Shown here in pieces: positions 20,833 through 33,235 of a stretch of DNA of 64,000 bases. Origin of the DNA: Platycnemis pennipes (Eukaryota > Arthropoda > Insecta > Odonata > Platycnemididae). The stretch covers positions 71,138,698 to 71,202,697 of the forward strand of contig OW121855.1 in assembly GCA_933228895.1 (NCBI GenBank). The letters run 5' to 3'. Each line of letters opens with the position of its first letter. Within the stretch, counting starts at the first letter, position 1. A model generated the notes under the pieces. That model was not told the DNA's origin. It saw nothing but the letters and a program-made list of their open reading frames with translations, and did not search any database. A program made the translations under genes and the position numbers.

Positions 20833-21101
20833 CCAACCAGAGGGTAGAGCGCTGAGCTACTGACTGGAGGGTCCCGGGTTCAAATTCCGGGCAAGAGTCT
20901 TACTGGACACCCCCATCTAAATTCCTCGCGATTCGATTTTCTGCGTGTCAGAACTTCTTAGGAAATCGCAGGTGGCCCAGGGAAAGGAACTGGCCCCCCT
21001 ACCCTGAATGTGTGAATTTCACACGCCATTGGCTTAGTACGGGATGAGCTCTACTCTCACCTATCAAAACCAACCTTCGGGTTGAATCACTGAGTGAGTG
21101 A
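20833..21101 (+). repeat. SINE family 2 (tRNA-derived)
   Basis: The head is tRNA-like: AGAGGGTAGAGCGCTGAGC (A-box) and GGGTTCAAATTCC (B-box). The body has CTCGCGATTCGATTTTCTGC, GTGTCAGAACTTCTTAGG, ACTGGCCCCCCTACCCTGAA and GGCTTAGTACGGGATGAGC. The 3' end is GTTGAATCACTGAGTGAGTG. A close inverse copy lies at 36083-36359. Confidence 0.9.
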
Positions 21102-21104
21102 TGC

Positions 21105-21975
21105 ATCATAGATATTCCGATCCGAGTTCGTCCACTACAATGCTTATATGTACTAATTCGGGTATTATAACGACCTTAACGGCATTTAGAATATTATTCC
21201 CTAAAGCATTTACTTATCATCTTTGAAATTATGATTAAATAATTACAACGCCTATATTTTCGCTTACGGATATGTAAGACAGTATGATACAAGTCAAAAT
21301 CAGGTCAACCATGTTACAAATCATCGAAATATCAATAATCATCAAGTTTTTTTCTAACTTCATGCGGGTCTCTAATTTAGGCTGTGCACATGAGATTGAT
21401 CACACCCGAAATTAGTGAGCTAATTAGGTCTTTCGATAAGTTCTGCAATTGGTGAGAACTAATCCATTTTTGTGAAGTCTAAGACAGGAGTCTACAAATT
21501 ATTTCACCAGAAATTTTAGGAAAAACTATCGTTTGTAGTCTATGAGCATAATCTGGGATGGAGACACCAAATCCTATTAACTCTGAGAATAACAGATGTT
21601 TAAATAGAGCATGATCCTCAGGCTTACAGTAGATTGTATTTATTGGTCATCAATCTTATCATAACGGTTTGAAGGAGCTTCTCTATTGATTATTCTATCG
21701 GCTGAGTTCTTAAGGCCTACAGAATTCCTCCCTTTTTTACATTACCCACTCTCTCCTTCACAGATAAATCGAAGAGAGTGGAAAAGTATTTAAACAATGT
21801 AGGAAACGATAGAATAATAAAGATGTGTAGAGAAAAGATCCCTGTGGACAAAGAAGAATTTGAAGATCGAGGAAAAGATGGAAAGAAAGGAGGTATATAA
21901 ATGGTAAAAGAACTAGCTACAAGCCTACGCTGAAGTAAAAAGGATTACGTGGTGGCTGACTGAAGAATCGAGGGT
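21105..21975. other. No recognised gene or repeat
   Basis: AT-rich sequence without a supported feature. Confidence 0.4.
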
Positions 21976-22262
21976 GGAATGGGTCGGTTTTGTGTAACTA
22001 GAATACTAGGCTTTCATCCCGACGGCCCGGGTTTGAATCCATGCAGAGGCAGATATTTATCATTTTTTTATCGGTCCTTATCTGAATCCTGCGCGCAGAG
22101 TAGTCCACGTTCAGACCTCCATCCTTCCCATGCGATGTTACACAGTGGACCACATTGGCACCTTACATCCATAGTAGGCTAATGCCGACGCCTGGTTTGT
22201 CCCCTATCTTCCTTTACTCCCTGAACAATACCAAACACACCCTGAATATCCACCTGTCCCAC
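21976..22262 (+). repeat. SINE family 1
   Basis: The tRNA-like head has GCCCGGGTTTGAATCC as B-box. The body and 3' end include CAGTGGACCACATTGGCACC and TAGGCTAATGCCGACGCC and end in a C/T-rich stretch. Confidence 0.7.
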
Positions 22263-22277
22263 ATGGCGAAAATTGCC

Positions 22278-22774
22278 TTAGATCTCGGTCGGCTTCCCCG
22301 AATAACCACAGCACGTTGAACCAATCATAGCATCTTTTTTGCAATATTTCACCGCGGTTTTAATGTTCGTGATTACTTTATTTAGAGGATTCTCATGAAT
22401 TTCAACATTAGGTGCGATGACTATCGTGGTCTCGGGGCGTTCAATGTAGTCATCTTTATCCATGACAACTGTGGTGTCTCCTTTTACAGATTTCAGGAAG
22501 ATGCAATTTTTCCTTTTGAACTTCTGTAAAGCGTGTCTACCTTTAGAAGCTGCGAATTTTTCAGTCCTGAAACGTTTTTCTCAATTTGGAGATGACATAC
22601 GTGTCTAACGAACTGCTTTTTGTTCTCGTCAAGGTCCTTAATACCAGACTCAATATCTACCACAAGATCGTGTATTGGTGGGGCTCGGTGAGGAAGACAG
22701 TGTTTGAGACCTTTATTTAGCAAGTTATTTTCTTCGCTAGAGAAATGCTTGGATGAGATCATGGGCGTAGCCAC
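22278..22774 (-). pseudogene. Penelope-like element, N-terminal region fragment
   Basis: On the minus strand two frames in different registers together give the N-terminal part of a Penelope-like protein. The first has SSEENNLLNKGLKHCLP and a segment DIESGIKDLDENKKQFVRH. The second contains the conserved KGDTTVVMDKDDYIER and then NPLNKVITNIKTAVKYC. An indel near 22540 shifts the frame between them. The polymerase motifs are absent. The first frame starts within the adjoining hAT-like MITE, so its first residues (MATPM) are not host sequence. Confidence 0.8.
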
Positions 22775-23020
22775 GGTGGGGCAGGATGGGGCGCTTGCTC
22801 CCCCCCCCCTGGCTCATTAGTCAAATAAAAAATTGTAGATCAACTAGATGAAGTTGCCCGTCGACATTCAACGAGAGGGAGAAATATAATGAGTACAAAT
22901 TGATTTTAAGATATCTTAACATTTTCCATGAAGGGGCAAAAACAAACTTGTGTTATGGAACAGTTATGGAACGCTAACTTATTTTTGCCCCCCCTGGAGA
23001 ACATCCTGGCTACGCCACTG
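22760..23020. mobile_element. hAT-like MITE inside the Penelope fragment
   Basis: The 261-bp element has an exact 8-bp target duplication GATGAGAT (22752-22759 and 23021-23028). The left end reads CATGGGCGTAGCC and the right end in complement reads CAGTGGCGTAGCCAGG. Both ends are followed by G-rich runs. An 8-bp duplication and a CAGTGGCG-type terminus are hallmarks of hAT elements. No transposase is encoded. Confidence 0.85.
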
Positions 23021-23028
23021 GATGAGAT

Positions 23029-26000
23029 TTTTAAGATACTGTTAGACTCCTTGGAAGTCTACATTTTCACTCAAATCAATTACAAGCTCACCCTAAGATC
23101 ATCAATCTTAAGATCGATAAACATTGACGACGATGAGGGAAGACCTATGAGATCAATTGGTCCTGGTCTCAGAAAATCAAGGGAACCCCCTTCCTCTCCC
23201 ACGTCTTCCGCTTGCTCGAGCGACGTGTCCCGACATTAGCATGCGTCGTCACGCGACTCTTGGCAAGGACGAAAGGGGACGAGGCGAATCGCAAATTGAC
23301 GCTTTATCAAGCGGGATTGGCGACAGCAGCAATTGAGTTTAAAGAACGGCGGGGTTTCGTTTCACGAGTCACGCCGGCAATTCTATGCTGAATCACGGGG
23401 TACTCTCTCCCGCACGTGTTCTCGAGTATACTACGCTGGCTTGTCAATGATACCAGCGAGGAAGGCGGTCGCTAAAAGGAGAACAACACATGACAGGATT
23501 CCTTGGTGAATAACCAAGAAATGATTAGAGAGATGTTCACAGAAATACACGGAGTTGCATGGTAGCTAGATCTATACCTTGGGGAAGAGACACGGAAATG
23601 ATTAGGAGGCCTTAAAGATATGGTTTTAGAGAGGAATGGATGAATTATGATCCACGAAAGTGAAGACGAATGACTTAAAGTGCATACAAGTCACCATCGA
23701 GTATAAATCAACTTGCTCAAGATAATAAAAATTAGGATAGTAAATGAGGTTGGTGAGAAGGATCAATTAATGATACTCTATGGCGAAGTGAAAGACATTA
23801 TGGAAGATCAAATTCTATCATCAGAGGGTACATAATGCGTTCAAGAATACGTTTTAATCTTGGTGATAAAATGTAGGTGCAATGATTTCATTTGTACAAA
23901 TAAAGCAGTGCAAGTGATTTTAATTATATAATTTCCATAGCTAAAATATGTCCAACGTTTATTAATGGCTGTTACAAAATCCATTTCAAGGAATAACAAG
24001 AAATATCACCATTAGAATTTTAAAAATTTAGGAAGTTCTATACGAATTTCTTCACAAAAAATGTGGTAAATATTTTTTAGTTTGTTCAAAAACATTACAT
24101 TAATTATTCTCCACTGTGATGACAAGCCAATTTTAGAGCATATTTCAACCATACTCTCAATCATAAATATTTGGGAAAATAATATGCAACGATTCTCAAG
24201 GGAAAGGTATCATTTCTAAAAACATGTTAAGGATTTGGCAATGTAAATAGGGATGGATGAAGAACTACACGACAACATCAAATTTCTCCACCCGACCTTC
24301 TCTCTTCTCTATGACCGTGCACCCGATATAGAACCGATAAATAAAAACATGGATTCACAATTCACAAACCATAAGATATTTGAGCATTGGAATGCATCTA
24401 ATTATAAAAGGAAATTTTTAGATGTCCATGACCTTAACAAAATATGAAATTAAGTGCTCTGTAACATGCTTCTTTGGCCTAATCATTAAGAAGACTCTGA
24501 GAAAAAAGTGTAGACACCATATATTAAACATAAAAAATTGTGAAACCTTAACATGAAAAGATTGACTACATGGAAAAAGAAATTTGGTGGTTTTTATACT
24601 TTAGTAGGGCCATTTGTGCTATTAAGGATATATTTGCGTTTAGATATAGATCTATTTATTAACATACAATCTACTGAATTGTATGTGGCAGGGGGTGTTT
24701 TGCCACCAGCAAAGGTGAAGATAAGGGGAAAGATGCCTTCAAAGGAATAACATAACAAATTCAGCGAGGACCATGTCAATGGACATGGTCCTCGCTGAAT
24801 CCTTGCTGAGTCCTCGGGTAGTCATTACATTGTCCTTGTATTCATTGAATATCGGCACTTATGACAAATATTGAATGTGTTAAGTAACCTTAGGTAGAAT
24901 TCTTATGCAAATGGAGATGGGAAAGAAGCCAAGCATCCTGCTTTAGCCTGCTTTCAATAAAAATCACCAAGAAAACTACTGCCTGATATCAGGATATGCC
25001 ATCAGACTTAATAAAATACCTGAATGCATAAACAAAAGACCTGAAGCCATGCTGGAAGTCAATTTCAGAGACACAAGACATGGTGAACATACATATACCT
25101 ATACTTCACAATAGGCTAGCACAAGGATGTACCTTAACATTAAATAATGTAGCAATATCGTATTGTGTTCCCACCATCACAAGGTAATATGATTAATATA
25201 TTTACTCATTAATTTCTAACTAAGTGTGATTAATCACATTGATATCACAATATAAATTACCCACCATTCATAAATATGCTGTTATACCTGTCTCAAACAC
25301 CTTTTTACGCAATCAAAAATGGTAGCTCTAAGAGCATGTTTTTTCCCAATGATATTAATAGATGAGAGACATTGCTTGCAATGCTCGTAAAAGAAGTGCT
25401 GATATGGAACCAATGCCATTTTGTGATACACAGTGTGTGAGTGCATATGGATAAACTTTACTCAAATTTGACTGATATCCACCAAGTGGAAAGTAGGTAT
25501 TGGATAGTAGGTTATGCTTCGGAAAGATCTTACCTTCTCAATTTCTCAAGTATTACATAAGGGCAAACGGGCCTTAAAGAACAAATGTAAGATATCATTT
25601 GTATGTACTCAACTTGACAATTTTTTTCAATCGCGATGTGTATTTGCAATACTTTGAGTAGATTTTGGAAAATTTTTTGATTTTGTGGTGAAAGTTTCTT
25701 TGCAGCTTAAATTCAGGAATTGTAATCCAATTCTCTTATTTTTCATAAAAACAAGTTAACTTAATATTATGAGAGAAAAAAGTACATTTATGGACTTAAT
25801 CCTTTCTTACTATCTTAGTCACACTTTTCTAATTAATTGCTTCCACAAATTTCCTACTTTAATGCAGATGTTATGAATAAGTAACTTAGCAACATCTAAA
25901 TGATCACCAAATAAAATCCCTATTGGAGGCACAGCACCTTATTTAAAGAAGGTAATTATAGTGACATAAAATTCTGTTATCTTATTTTTCTTAGCTGAGG

Positions 26001-26406
26001 TTGTGAAATTTTCATCACTCTAACTTCAACGATGTCTGCCTGCCTGGCAGCCTATTCATTATAACCAGGACTCACCCAAGTTTAGAAACTATAAATGTTT
26101 TTTGAGCAATTTATATGTATTAATTAACCCTAATTAGGCCATCAAACTTGTGTGATAGTATATGTTAAATATTATTTAATGTTAATTATTGAGATTACAC
26201 CAGCTCAAAAATATGTTTAGAGAATTTACAGTTGGTATGTGAGATATACCCAAATAACTGGACATATTCTCTAATATGTAATTAGCGATATGTGATTAAG
26301 TGTAAAATTAAGATAGTAAATATGTGATTTATTGGACTTCTTTCCACAGAGTTCATTACCAACTGACTCCAATTGTTAATCAAACATTAACCAAAACAAG
26401 TAATAC
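23029..26406. other. Mostly unannotated AT-rich sequence
   Basis: No gene is recognised. A GC-richer block at about 23130-23480 has no supported exon. A LINE-tail-like scrap (TGTGGCAGGGGGTG) lies near 24685. The only strong local structure is the hairpin at 24759-24800. Confidence 0.4.
24759..24800. repeat. Perfect 19-bp hairpin
   Basis: ATTCAGCGAGGACCATGTC (24759-24777) pairs perfectly with 24782-24800 around a 4-base loop. It is GC-richer than its surroundings and has no annotated context. Confidence 0.85.
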
Positions 26407-26414
26407 ATAGTAAC

Positions 26415-26778
26415 TAGGGATGGGTCGGTTCGGTTCTTCGGTTCTCGGTTCCACCGGTTCTTGAGCTTAGAACCGGAACCGGAACCGAGGCCAAAAATAA
26501 TCGGTACCGAAATAATTGTCGCGAAAACCAGTTTGAAACCTACTCACACTCCGAAAGTGGAGGCTTCACATTAAAACCTGGTGAAATAGTGTACTTAGAT
26601 GCTTCAAAGTCGCGAATTATTCTAATTCAGTCTCTGAGAATGATTATTGATTACCTTATTTACCATTGAGCAATGCAAAATAAGTGGTAAGTTAAGAACC
26701 GGAACCGAGAATCGGAACCGAGAACCGAAGTTAAGAACCGAACCGGAACCGAAAAAAAGTGGAACCGACCCATCCCTA
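26415..26778. mobile_element. hAT-like MITE with GGTTC-rich ends
   Basis: The 364-bp element has ends TAGGGATGGGTCGGTTC and its inverse, flanked by an exact 8-bp duplication ATAGTAAC (26407-26414 and 26779-26786). Both subterminal regions are crowded with GGTTC/GAACC and GGAACCGA motifs in inverted orientation. There is no transposase frame. The short frames at 26622-26854 are compositional. Confidence 0.88.
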
Positions 26779-26786
26779 ATAGTAAC

Positions 26787-29498
26787 CAAAACATTGAATC
26801 CAAACATTGAATTGACACAAGTATATAATCAAACATAACGAAATAAATGTGCACTCCACATTATGATTCACATTTACCTCCTAAGTTTGTTCTCGCAACA
26901 GGGGAAGAATTCAAATGCTATTGAAGTAATTCTGGTTAAAATTAAGATGTTTTTCCCTTTATTATTTATATTTGTATCTTTTTCCTTGGTAATTTAGCAT
27001 CATTGTACAATATAGAGTAACAAGGCATTAAAACCCCATTAATTGGAATGCATACAAGGAAGCTGAAAATCTGGCCATGCACATCAGAGTAATGCCGTAA
27101 TATCCAATGACATCAGTATACATATTCAGCAACATATGTAAACTCACAAAAGTTGAAAATGCAGTCTATAATTTGCACTTCTGCCAGAGCAGGATCTTCC
27201 TTTCTCCAATATTTCCATTGACATCATTGACATTGGCATAACAACCAAGCATTATCATGAAGTGAGATGAAGTGGTTTTATTATTTTTTATTTAAAAGGT
27301 TGATGGGAAAGAAAAAGAGACAAAGAGTAGGAATGATTTGTAAATGCAATAAGATTAGATTGACAAATTAGATAAAAATTGATAGCCAGAGAGAAGGCAT
27401 TAAGAATAATATCAAGAGAATGAATGGCATGCATAGAAGAACGCTGCAGCAAGGCACAAGATGAAGAGTTGAAATTACCGTAGTAAATTAACAACACTAA
27501 ACACCCCTTAAATATGAAGTTTAAGGGATAAATCTGTGGTAGGGAGAAAAGAAAGAATGAAAAAATTGAAGCATTTTTGAAAGAGGCATCATGAGAAGAG
27601 TATGTTGTAGGACAGGGAGAGAAGTGTTCGAAAAAGGCAGGTTAGAGGAAGAACGGTGAATTTTAAATTTGATGTTGAAGAGTGTGGTATATTGGCCAAT
27701 GAAAAATACAGGACAGGCATTGTATTGAAGGTAAAGCATAATGGTAGTGGAAACACAGGTGGAAAGGGAGAGAGAAGAAGAGAGGTGGGGAGAGAGAAGA
27801 AGAGAGGTGAGGAGATGAGAGTATGGGTGGTAAAAATGAAGCATTTTTTTACTATCTTAAGATCAATCATTAGTGACTATTACATTGAATAAGGATGCAG
27901 AATTAATCTATATCACAACTTAAAAAATTTTGACCACTATCATATCTTGCAATAATCTTCAGTACCTGAAAATTAATATGAAAAAATATAAAAAGAACTT
28001 GAAAAGAAAATGCTATCAGTATACATACCTAAGTCCTGTTCATGGCAGTTAAAAGTTAAGAAAGAGGTTTCTGCCAACTCCCATTCTTGCTGAGTATGCA
28101 TGTACATAGGTACATTTCACCTGTGAGAGTACAAATTATTGCTTGAAAGTTTTGACTTTTGTGTTCTGACCGCAAATCTACCTGTTATATTTTAACTAAT
28201 CTACAAGCTAGGAGTAAAAGGAATATAGGTACAATTTAAATTCATAGAGTTACTACAAACTTAAGCCATCTAGAGTGTGTGCAACAGGGCATAAAACATA
28301 TGGCATAGCATCAAATATTTACTTGTTACCCGCAGGCAAAAGTGCCTCAGAAATCATTTTGAAATAAAAATTAGATTTATTTTAATTTAATGTATCATTT
28401 CGGCAAACTTAAAAACTACTGAATATCACCAATAATTTTAATAAACATAATGTCTATAAAGAGTGCCTGAACTTGATTTTACCAAGTAAGTACATATACC
28501 AACCATACCAGTCATACCAACTACAAGCCCGAGTTTTATATGTGTCATATTGCCGTGTGAGTGGCTTCCCAACCTGAGTGTACGAGTTCGACTTTCGGCT
28601 AAGGCCAATTTAACAGTGGTACAAGGGCTATATGTGAGTAATGAGAGCACTTTATGTTTAGCACTCTGTCTGTTGTATGAGATGTTTAACTGTAAACCAC
28701 CTTTCATGAGAATAGGCGACAGTGGGTTCCTCTCTATCCTTTCTCCGTGTGTTATTCAGGAGAGGTGACCGACAGCTACTCGTAAGTTCATTTCAAATTG
28801 ACTTTAGGATGGGTGAGTAATTGGATATGGGTAGGCCTTTTTCATGGGGTAAAGGAACACGGAAAAAAATAGTTTGCCAGATACAATCGAATATGTTTGA
28901 TGGAGAAACTTTTCAATTAAAATTATTACATTTTCAATGAAAATAACCATGCGATGGGTAAAATTTATTGAACGATTTGGTAACCGATTATTAAAAATTT
29001 TGGTAATTAAGAATTGACTTGAAAACACAAATCGTTTTGGCTAAAGTTACTGAATCGGCTCGATAGTCGTAAGAGTTTGATAATCTTCACCAAGATTTCG
29101 GTGAATTCTAAGACCCGACTCAGTGTTTGATTAAAAACATCTGACTTGTCGAGATTCTTTTTGATAGATTTTACATAATCTATCAAATCTATGATATCTT
29201 GCATGATAGTCATGCTAGTTACAGATATTTGTCAATTGTAGCATTGTTTATAGAAATGGAGCCGTGGGCTTCAAAAATACTGTTCTGCAGAACAGGTTAA
29301 CAATATCAGTGGCTGTCCAATCCATTTAGTTGGAACTAGACTCTTTGCGAAAGCATGAAATGAAATTCGTATCGCATCCATTACATTTGATATGAGGGCC
29401 AACTATTTCTTATCTAATTAAAATTAGATGCCTCATCAAACCTCTTTTTTAAGTGTATGATATTCAATGTATCAGATGCAAGCCTTGCAGTCTACTAT
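26787..29498. other. No recognised gene; one purine-rich tandem repeat
   Basis: AT-rich throughout. Around 27765-27815 a purine-rich segment repeats GAGAGAGAAGAAGAGAGGT twice. It produces open frames on both strands by composition only. No domain was recognised. Confidence 0.4.
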
Positions 29499-29911
29499 GT
29501 GAACCACGTGAATTTCCTTCATGTGTTGTGTGTTTGTTCGGAGTCTGCGAAGTAGTGAATTATGGAAGAATAGCCGCGAAGTCTGCTGAAGTCCTGAGGT
29601 TGCCCGGACTTGGCGGAGTCTTTCTTAGGTTATTAACATTTGGTACCCTATATTATAATAATGTCATAAAATTTAATTGCCATTCACTGCTTCAAATTTG
29701 ATAATGTATGAACATTAAATATATTTGATTGTGAACCACGTGAATTTCCTGCATATGTCATGTGTTTGTTCGGAGTCTGCGAAGTTGTGAATGAAGGAAG
29801 AAGAGCTGCGAAGCCTGCTGAAGTCCTGGGGTTCCCCGGACTTGGCGGAGTCTTTCTTAGGTTATTAATGTTTGGTATCTTATATTATAATAATGTCATA
29901 AAATTTAATTG
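29499..29911 (+). repeat. Tandem duplication of about 180-bp units
   Basis: Unit 1 (29499-29679) and unit 2 (29731-29911) share GTGAACCACGTGAATTTCCT, TTTGTTCGGAGTCTGCGAAG, GGACTTGGCGGAGTC and ATAATGTCATAAAATTTAAT. A unique spacer of about 50 bp separates them. The period is 232 bp. Divergence shows as small indels and substitutions, so the duplication is old. Confidence 0.85.
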
Positions 29912-29924
29912 ATGAATATTCTAT

Positions 29925-30120
29925 TCGATAAATTTAACCGTATCACCTTTCTTGAGTATCAAATAGTTTGGTAAAATAAACGAAAAAGGCTTAATTTTGT
30001 TCGATAAATTTAATCATACCCTCCAGAATACCGAACAAGTTTTGTAAAATTAACCGGAGAAGGCTAGTTTTTCTTGATAAATTTTATCGTACTTTTGATA
30101 ATTTTTACCAAATTTTTACC
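29925..30120 (+). repeat. Degenerate tandem repeat, units of about 70-75 bp
   Basis: Three units begin with CGATAAATTTAA or TGATAAATTTTA and contain GTAAAAT, AACCGG or AACGAA, and AAGGCT. The units are strongly diverged. Confidence 0.55.
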
Positions 30121-30217
30121 GAACAGTCTTGATAGAAATAACTGTGCAATTCAATGTTCCATATGACCTGAACTTTTTGATAAAATTTCTCAAATATGAT
30201 AAATTCAATCAATTTTT

Positions 30218-30433
30218 TTTCAGTGAAGGGTAGTGAGAAACCCGGCGTCGGCATTTGTCTACTCTTAATGAAAGACGCCAAGAGGTCCACGATTAAATGG
30301 AGTACTGAACTTGGAAGTACTCTCCTCAGAGTGCTCAAGTAGGGACAGGTTTACTACTGAAAAAGTTCGCCGCGGCCCGTAATTGAACCCGGGCACTCGA
30401 GATAAGAATCCTAACTCCATCCAACACACCAAA
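30218..30433 (-). repeat. SINE family 1
   Basis: It begins with GAAACCCGGCGTCGGCAT and CTACTCTTAATGAAAGACGCC and ends with an inverted tRNA-like head. That head contains GTAATTGAACCCGGGCACTC, the complement of a B-box. Confidence 0.85.
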
Positions 30434-30434
30434 C

Positions 30435-31729
30435 CTTTTCCCACCCTTCCTAAGTTACCGAAAAAATTATTACCTATACCGAGTTACCTCTCCTAAATTA
30501 CGCACATGTTGTCTAGTGCCTCCCCCTTTTGGACAACTTAAAAGTTGCCGATGTCTATGGCATGAGCACAGAAACTGCTTTGCACTACTCGAAGTATTTG
30601 AAGTTACAGAATTGGCTGCCCATACATGATTTTAGTAGGTCACTCAACGCAACACATCGCACAAGTTCTCTTGAGTAGCGGCAGTACATGTGGATAACAT
30701 GACATTCTCATATACGACCGATTTTGACTTAGGCAAGACTGAATGCGACCGACAAGGGCAGAAGCTAAAGAGATCTAATTGATCCTCTGGATTAATTACT
30801 TCCATTCGAGAGAGAAATAGCTAATGGGAAAATTAAAAGAGTAGATCTAGAGCCAAACACGGTAGCCAGGTCGCTAATGCGTCGACCAATTTACAGCACA
30901 CAATCCTAAAAAAATAGCAATATGCATCCTTCAGAAATTCGAAAATATGTCCGAATCTATGGGTCTTATAAATACGAGTGAACTAGTAGGAGTTTCTCTC
31001 ACATCGTGGTTCTTGAGCTAAGATAGTTTCTCAAAAATGTCCCATTAATTTTATCCATTTTAAATCACTTGCTTAAAAGTCGTTGGCAACGTAAACACTT
31101 CGTTCAATAGTGAGAGGGGAGATGAGCTCCACGCAACTATCGGAAATATGTGTTTATCATGTCCTCAGAAAAATATGAAAGCATTGAACAGAATTCTTAT
31201 TCTAGAAACACTCCAAGATAACAATATTAACCCTTTCCTACCCACTATATCGTATAAAACATTTTTAAGGTCAGGTAAAAATGAGAGCAAAGCGCAGTCA
31301 ATACTTTTAGGATGAAATCCACACCCGACAGTAGGGAAAATGTGCAATGCTCGATCGGCGACTTTTTATTTATGCATGCTTTATTCATACGTACAAAAAT
31401 GTCATTTCTAAACGTTTTATTAACATCGATAAAAACAAAAATTAATAATATGGACATATACAACGTCCGAAAATACCTGTCCATTAATAAATCATAACTT
31501 AATAGGCAAAACTCCAATCAAATAAAATTTGACATTATCAATCCTCCTTACCAAATGTTCTTGATATTTAAATCTTATATTTTTTTCGACTTGCGATTTT
31601 GATTTTTTCTGCGCGGAGGTGAAGTCACTAGCAATACAAGTTTTTACGCGTACATTATACATTCCTGGCATGGAGTTACCTTTGTACCATATCCTTGAGG
31701 TGGCTCGCAAGTTATAATGTAGATTCAAG
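30435..31729. other. No recognised gene
   Basis: AT-rich sequence. A minus-strand frame at 31245-31517 has no recognised domain. A TTAACCCTTTCCTACCC motif near 31229 resembles a piggyBac-type end, but no partner end was found. Confidence 0.35.
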
Positions 31730-32063
31730 TCCCCCTTCCACCTCCGAGATTTGAACCCCGAACCTGCAGTACCCAACTCAATATCCACTAGGCTACCACG
31801 CCGTAGGTATACTCCTCTGAGATAATACTTTTTCCTGTAAAAAGACGTCTAGTGTCGGAGCGAATTGTGCATTAATATAAATATTGGACAATAATGGTGA
31901 TAGTTTTTAAAATAAAAAAGGCTGTACATGCAAGCTCCATCGGATTCGAACCCCGCATCTTCTTGTCCCCAATCCAATGCCCACTAGGCTACCACGCCCT
32001 ACACTCCTCTGAACACGGTTTCACTTTAAAAACACGTCAAGTGTCGGAACGAATTGAGTAATA
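31730..32063 (-). repeat. Two tandem tRNA-derived SINE copies
   Basis: Two minus-strand copies, about 31730-31871 and 31935-32063, each end in the inverted B-box (GATTTGAACCCCGAACC and GGATTCGAACCCCGCATC). They share CCACTAGGCTACCACGCC, ACTCCTCTGA and AGTGTCGGA.CGAATT downstream. They differ enough to be separate insertions or an old duplication. Confidence 0.65.
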
Positions 32064-33000
32064 ATTGAGCTTGGACGGAATAAAAAGCTTAGTGCGAAGC
32101 CCAGTAAATCCTTCTCTCAATGATTTGAAGGAGCTATGCTCAGCTGCTGAGAGAGAAGAAAGATATATTCCACTCACGCGATGCGCGATCATTATTTCCT
32201 CGAGCATGCCTGCACGGGGATTGGTCGACGTCGACAAACTTGCTTTGACTGCTTCCTTCCATCTATTATATTGAACACATCACGCTTCATCTACGTGACT
32301 GAATCAGCGCGTTGTGCCAAATGTAAAACGTTCTTCGCAACCTTCAGATCATTCAAGCCACTACGGATCCCCTCACTAGCTATACAACGGTGAACCACCG
32401 TGTTTTTTAGGAGGCCATCACTATACTTATTGCAATGAAATACAAAAGGAAGTTCTCAAATGAATTCTTCTTTGGGAAATTCTTTGGGATTCTTAGGGAA
32501 CAAAATTTTTTCTCCGTTCAGATACGTCAACCAAGTCCCATTATTTCGCACTTTCTCCACTAATGATATTTAATATATGTATGTTGGGCGCATTTTAAAG
32601 GAACGATGTGCGTCGCGTGCAATACTTTTTTCAATTTAATCATACAGTTTTTGCGCAACGAATGGTCAAGATTTTTTTCAAACATAAGATGCAATAACTG
32701 ATTGGATAGCGTGTTGCGCTACTGACCGAAGGCCACTCAGTCAAATCCGAAGTAGACCTCTTTCGACAAGAATACCCAAACCCAAACTGAGAGTTTGAAT
32801 GCCCCAGTTGTAATTTTCAATGAAGCATTTCCTAGCTCCTAGGCTAGTATTTCCAGCTGAAAGTAGGTTCTTCATTTGTTAGATTGTGCTCCTTGCCTTT
32901 TTATGGTATATTTTTCGTAAATTTTCAAGGTTTGTCTTTACGACCTACATGCATTTCCACGACTTAAAAATTTTAAGTTAAAATCAAGAATAGTGCATAA
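32064..33000. other. No recognised gene; one weak tRNA-like SINE head
   Basis: A degraded tRNA-like head (GGATAGCGTGTTGCGCTACT, AGTCAAATCC) lies at about 32703-32760. Nothing else was recognised. Confidence 0.4.
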
Positions 33001-33004
33001 TAGA

Positions 33005-33235
33005 CGCTAGCTTGGTACGCATTAGCCTGACAACCAAGAGTCGCGGGTTCAAATCCCTCCTCGGTCATAAAAGTCGCGTTCGTCTAGGCTAAACTAAAAC
33101 AGCAGAAAAAGAGACCACTAACAGACTTCATGATGCCAGTCATAAGACTGGATAAAGAAGGTTTCTCAGGCTAGGTTAGCTCCCTATGTATGGTAAAACC
33201 TATTAAGGCTCCTACAACCACAACCGAAACGATGC
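33005..33235 (+). repeat. tRNA-derived SINE, separate subfamily
   Basis: The head contains GCTTGGTACGCATTAGCC and GCGGGTTCAAATCCC. The body continues with a different sequence (AGACCACTAACAGACTTCAT and CAGTCATAAGACTGGAT) and ends near TTAAGGCTCCTACAACC. Confidence 0.6.

Noticed and set aside
22928..23239. Plus-strand 103-residue frame
   Set aside because: It begins inside the hAT-like MITE and continues antisense to Penelope-like sequence.
27521..27892. Frames on both strands at 27521-27892
   Set aside because: They coincide with a purine-rich tandem repeat and are low complexity.
31229..31340. piggyBac-like element with TTAACCCTTT end
   Set aside because: No matching opposite end or second TTAA at a sensible distance was found.
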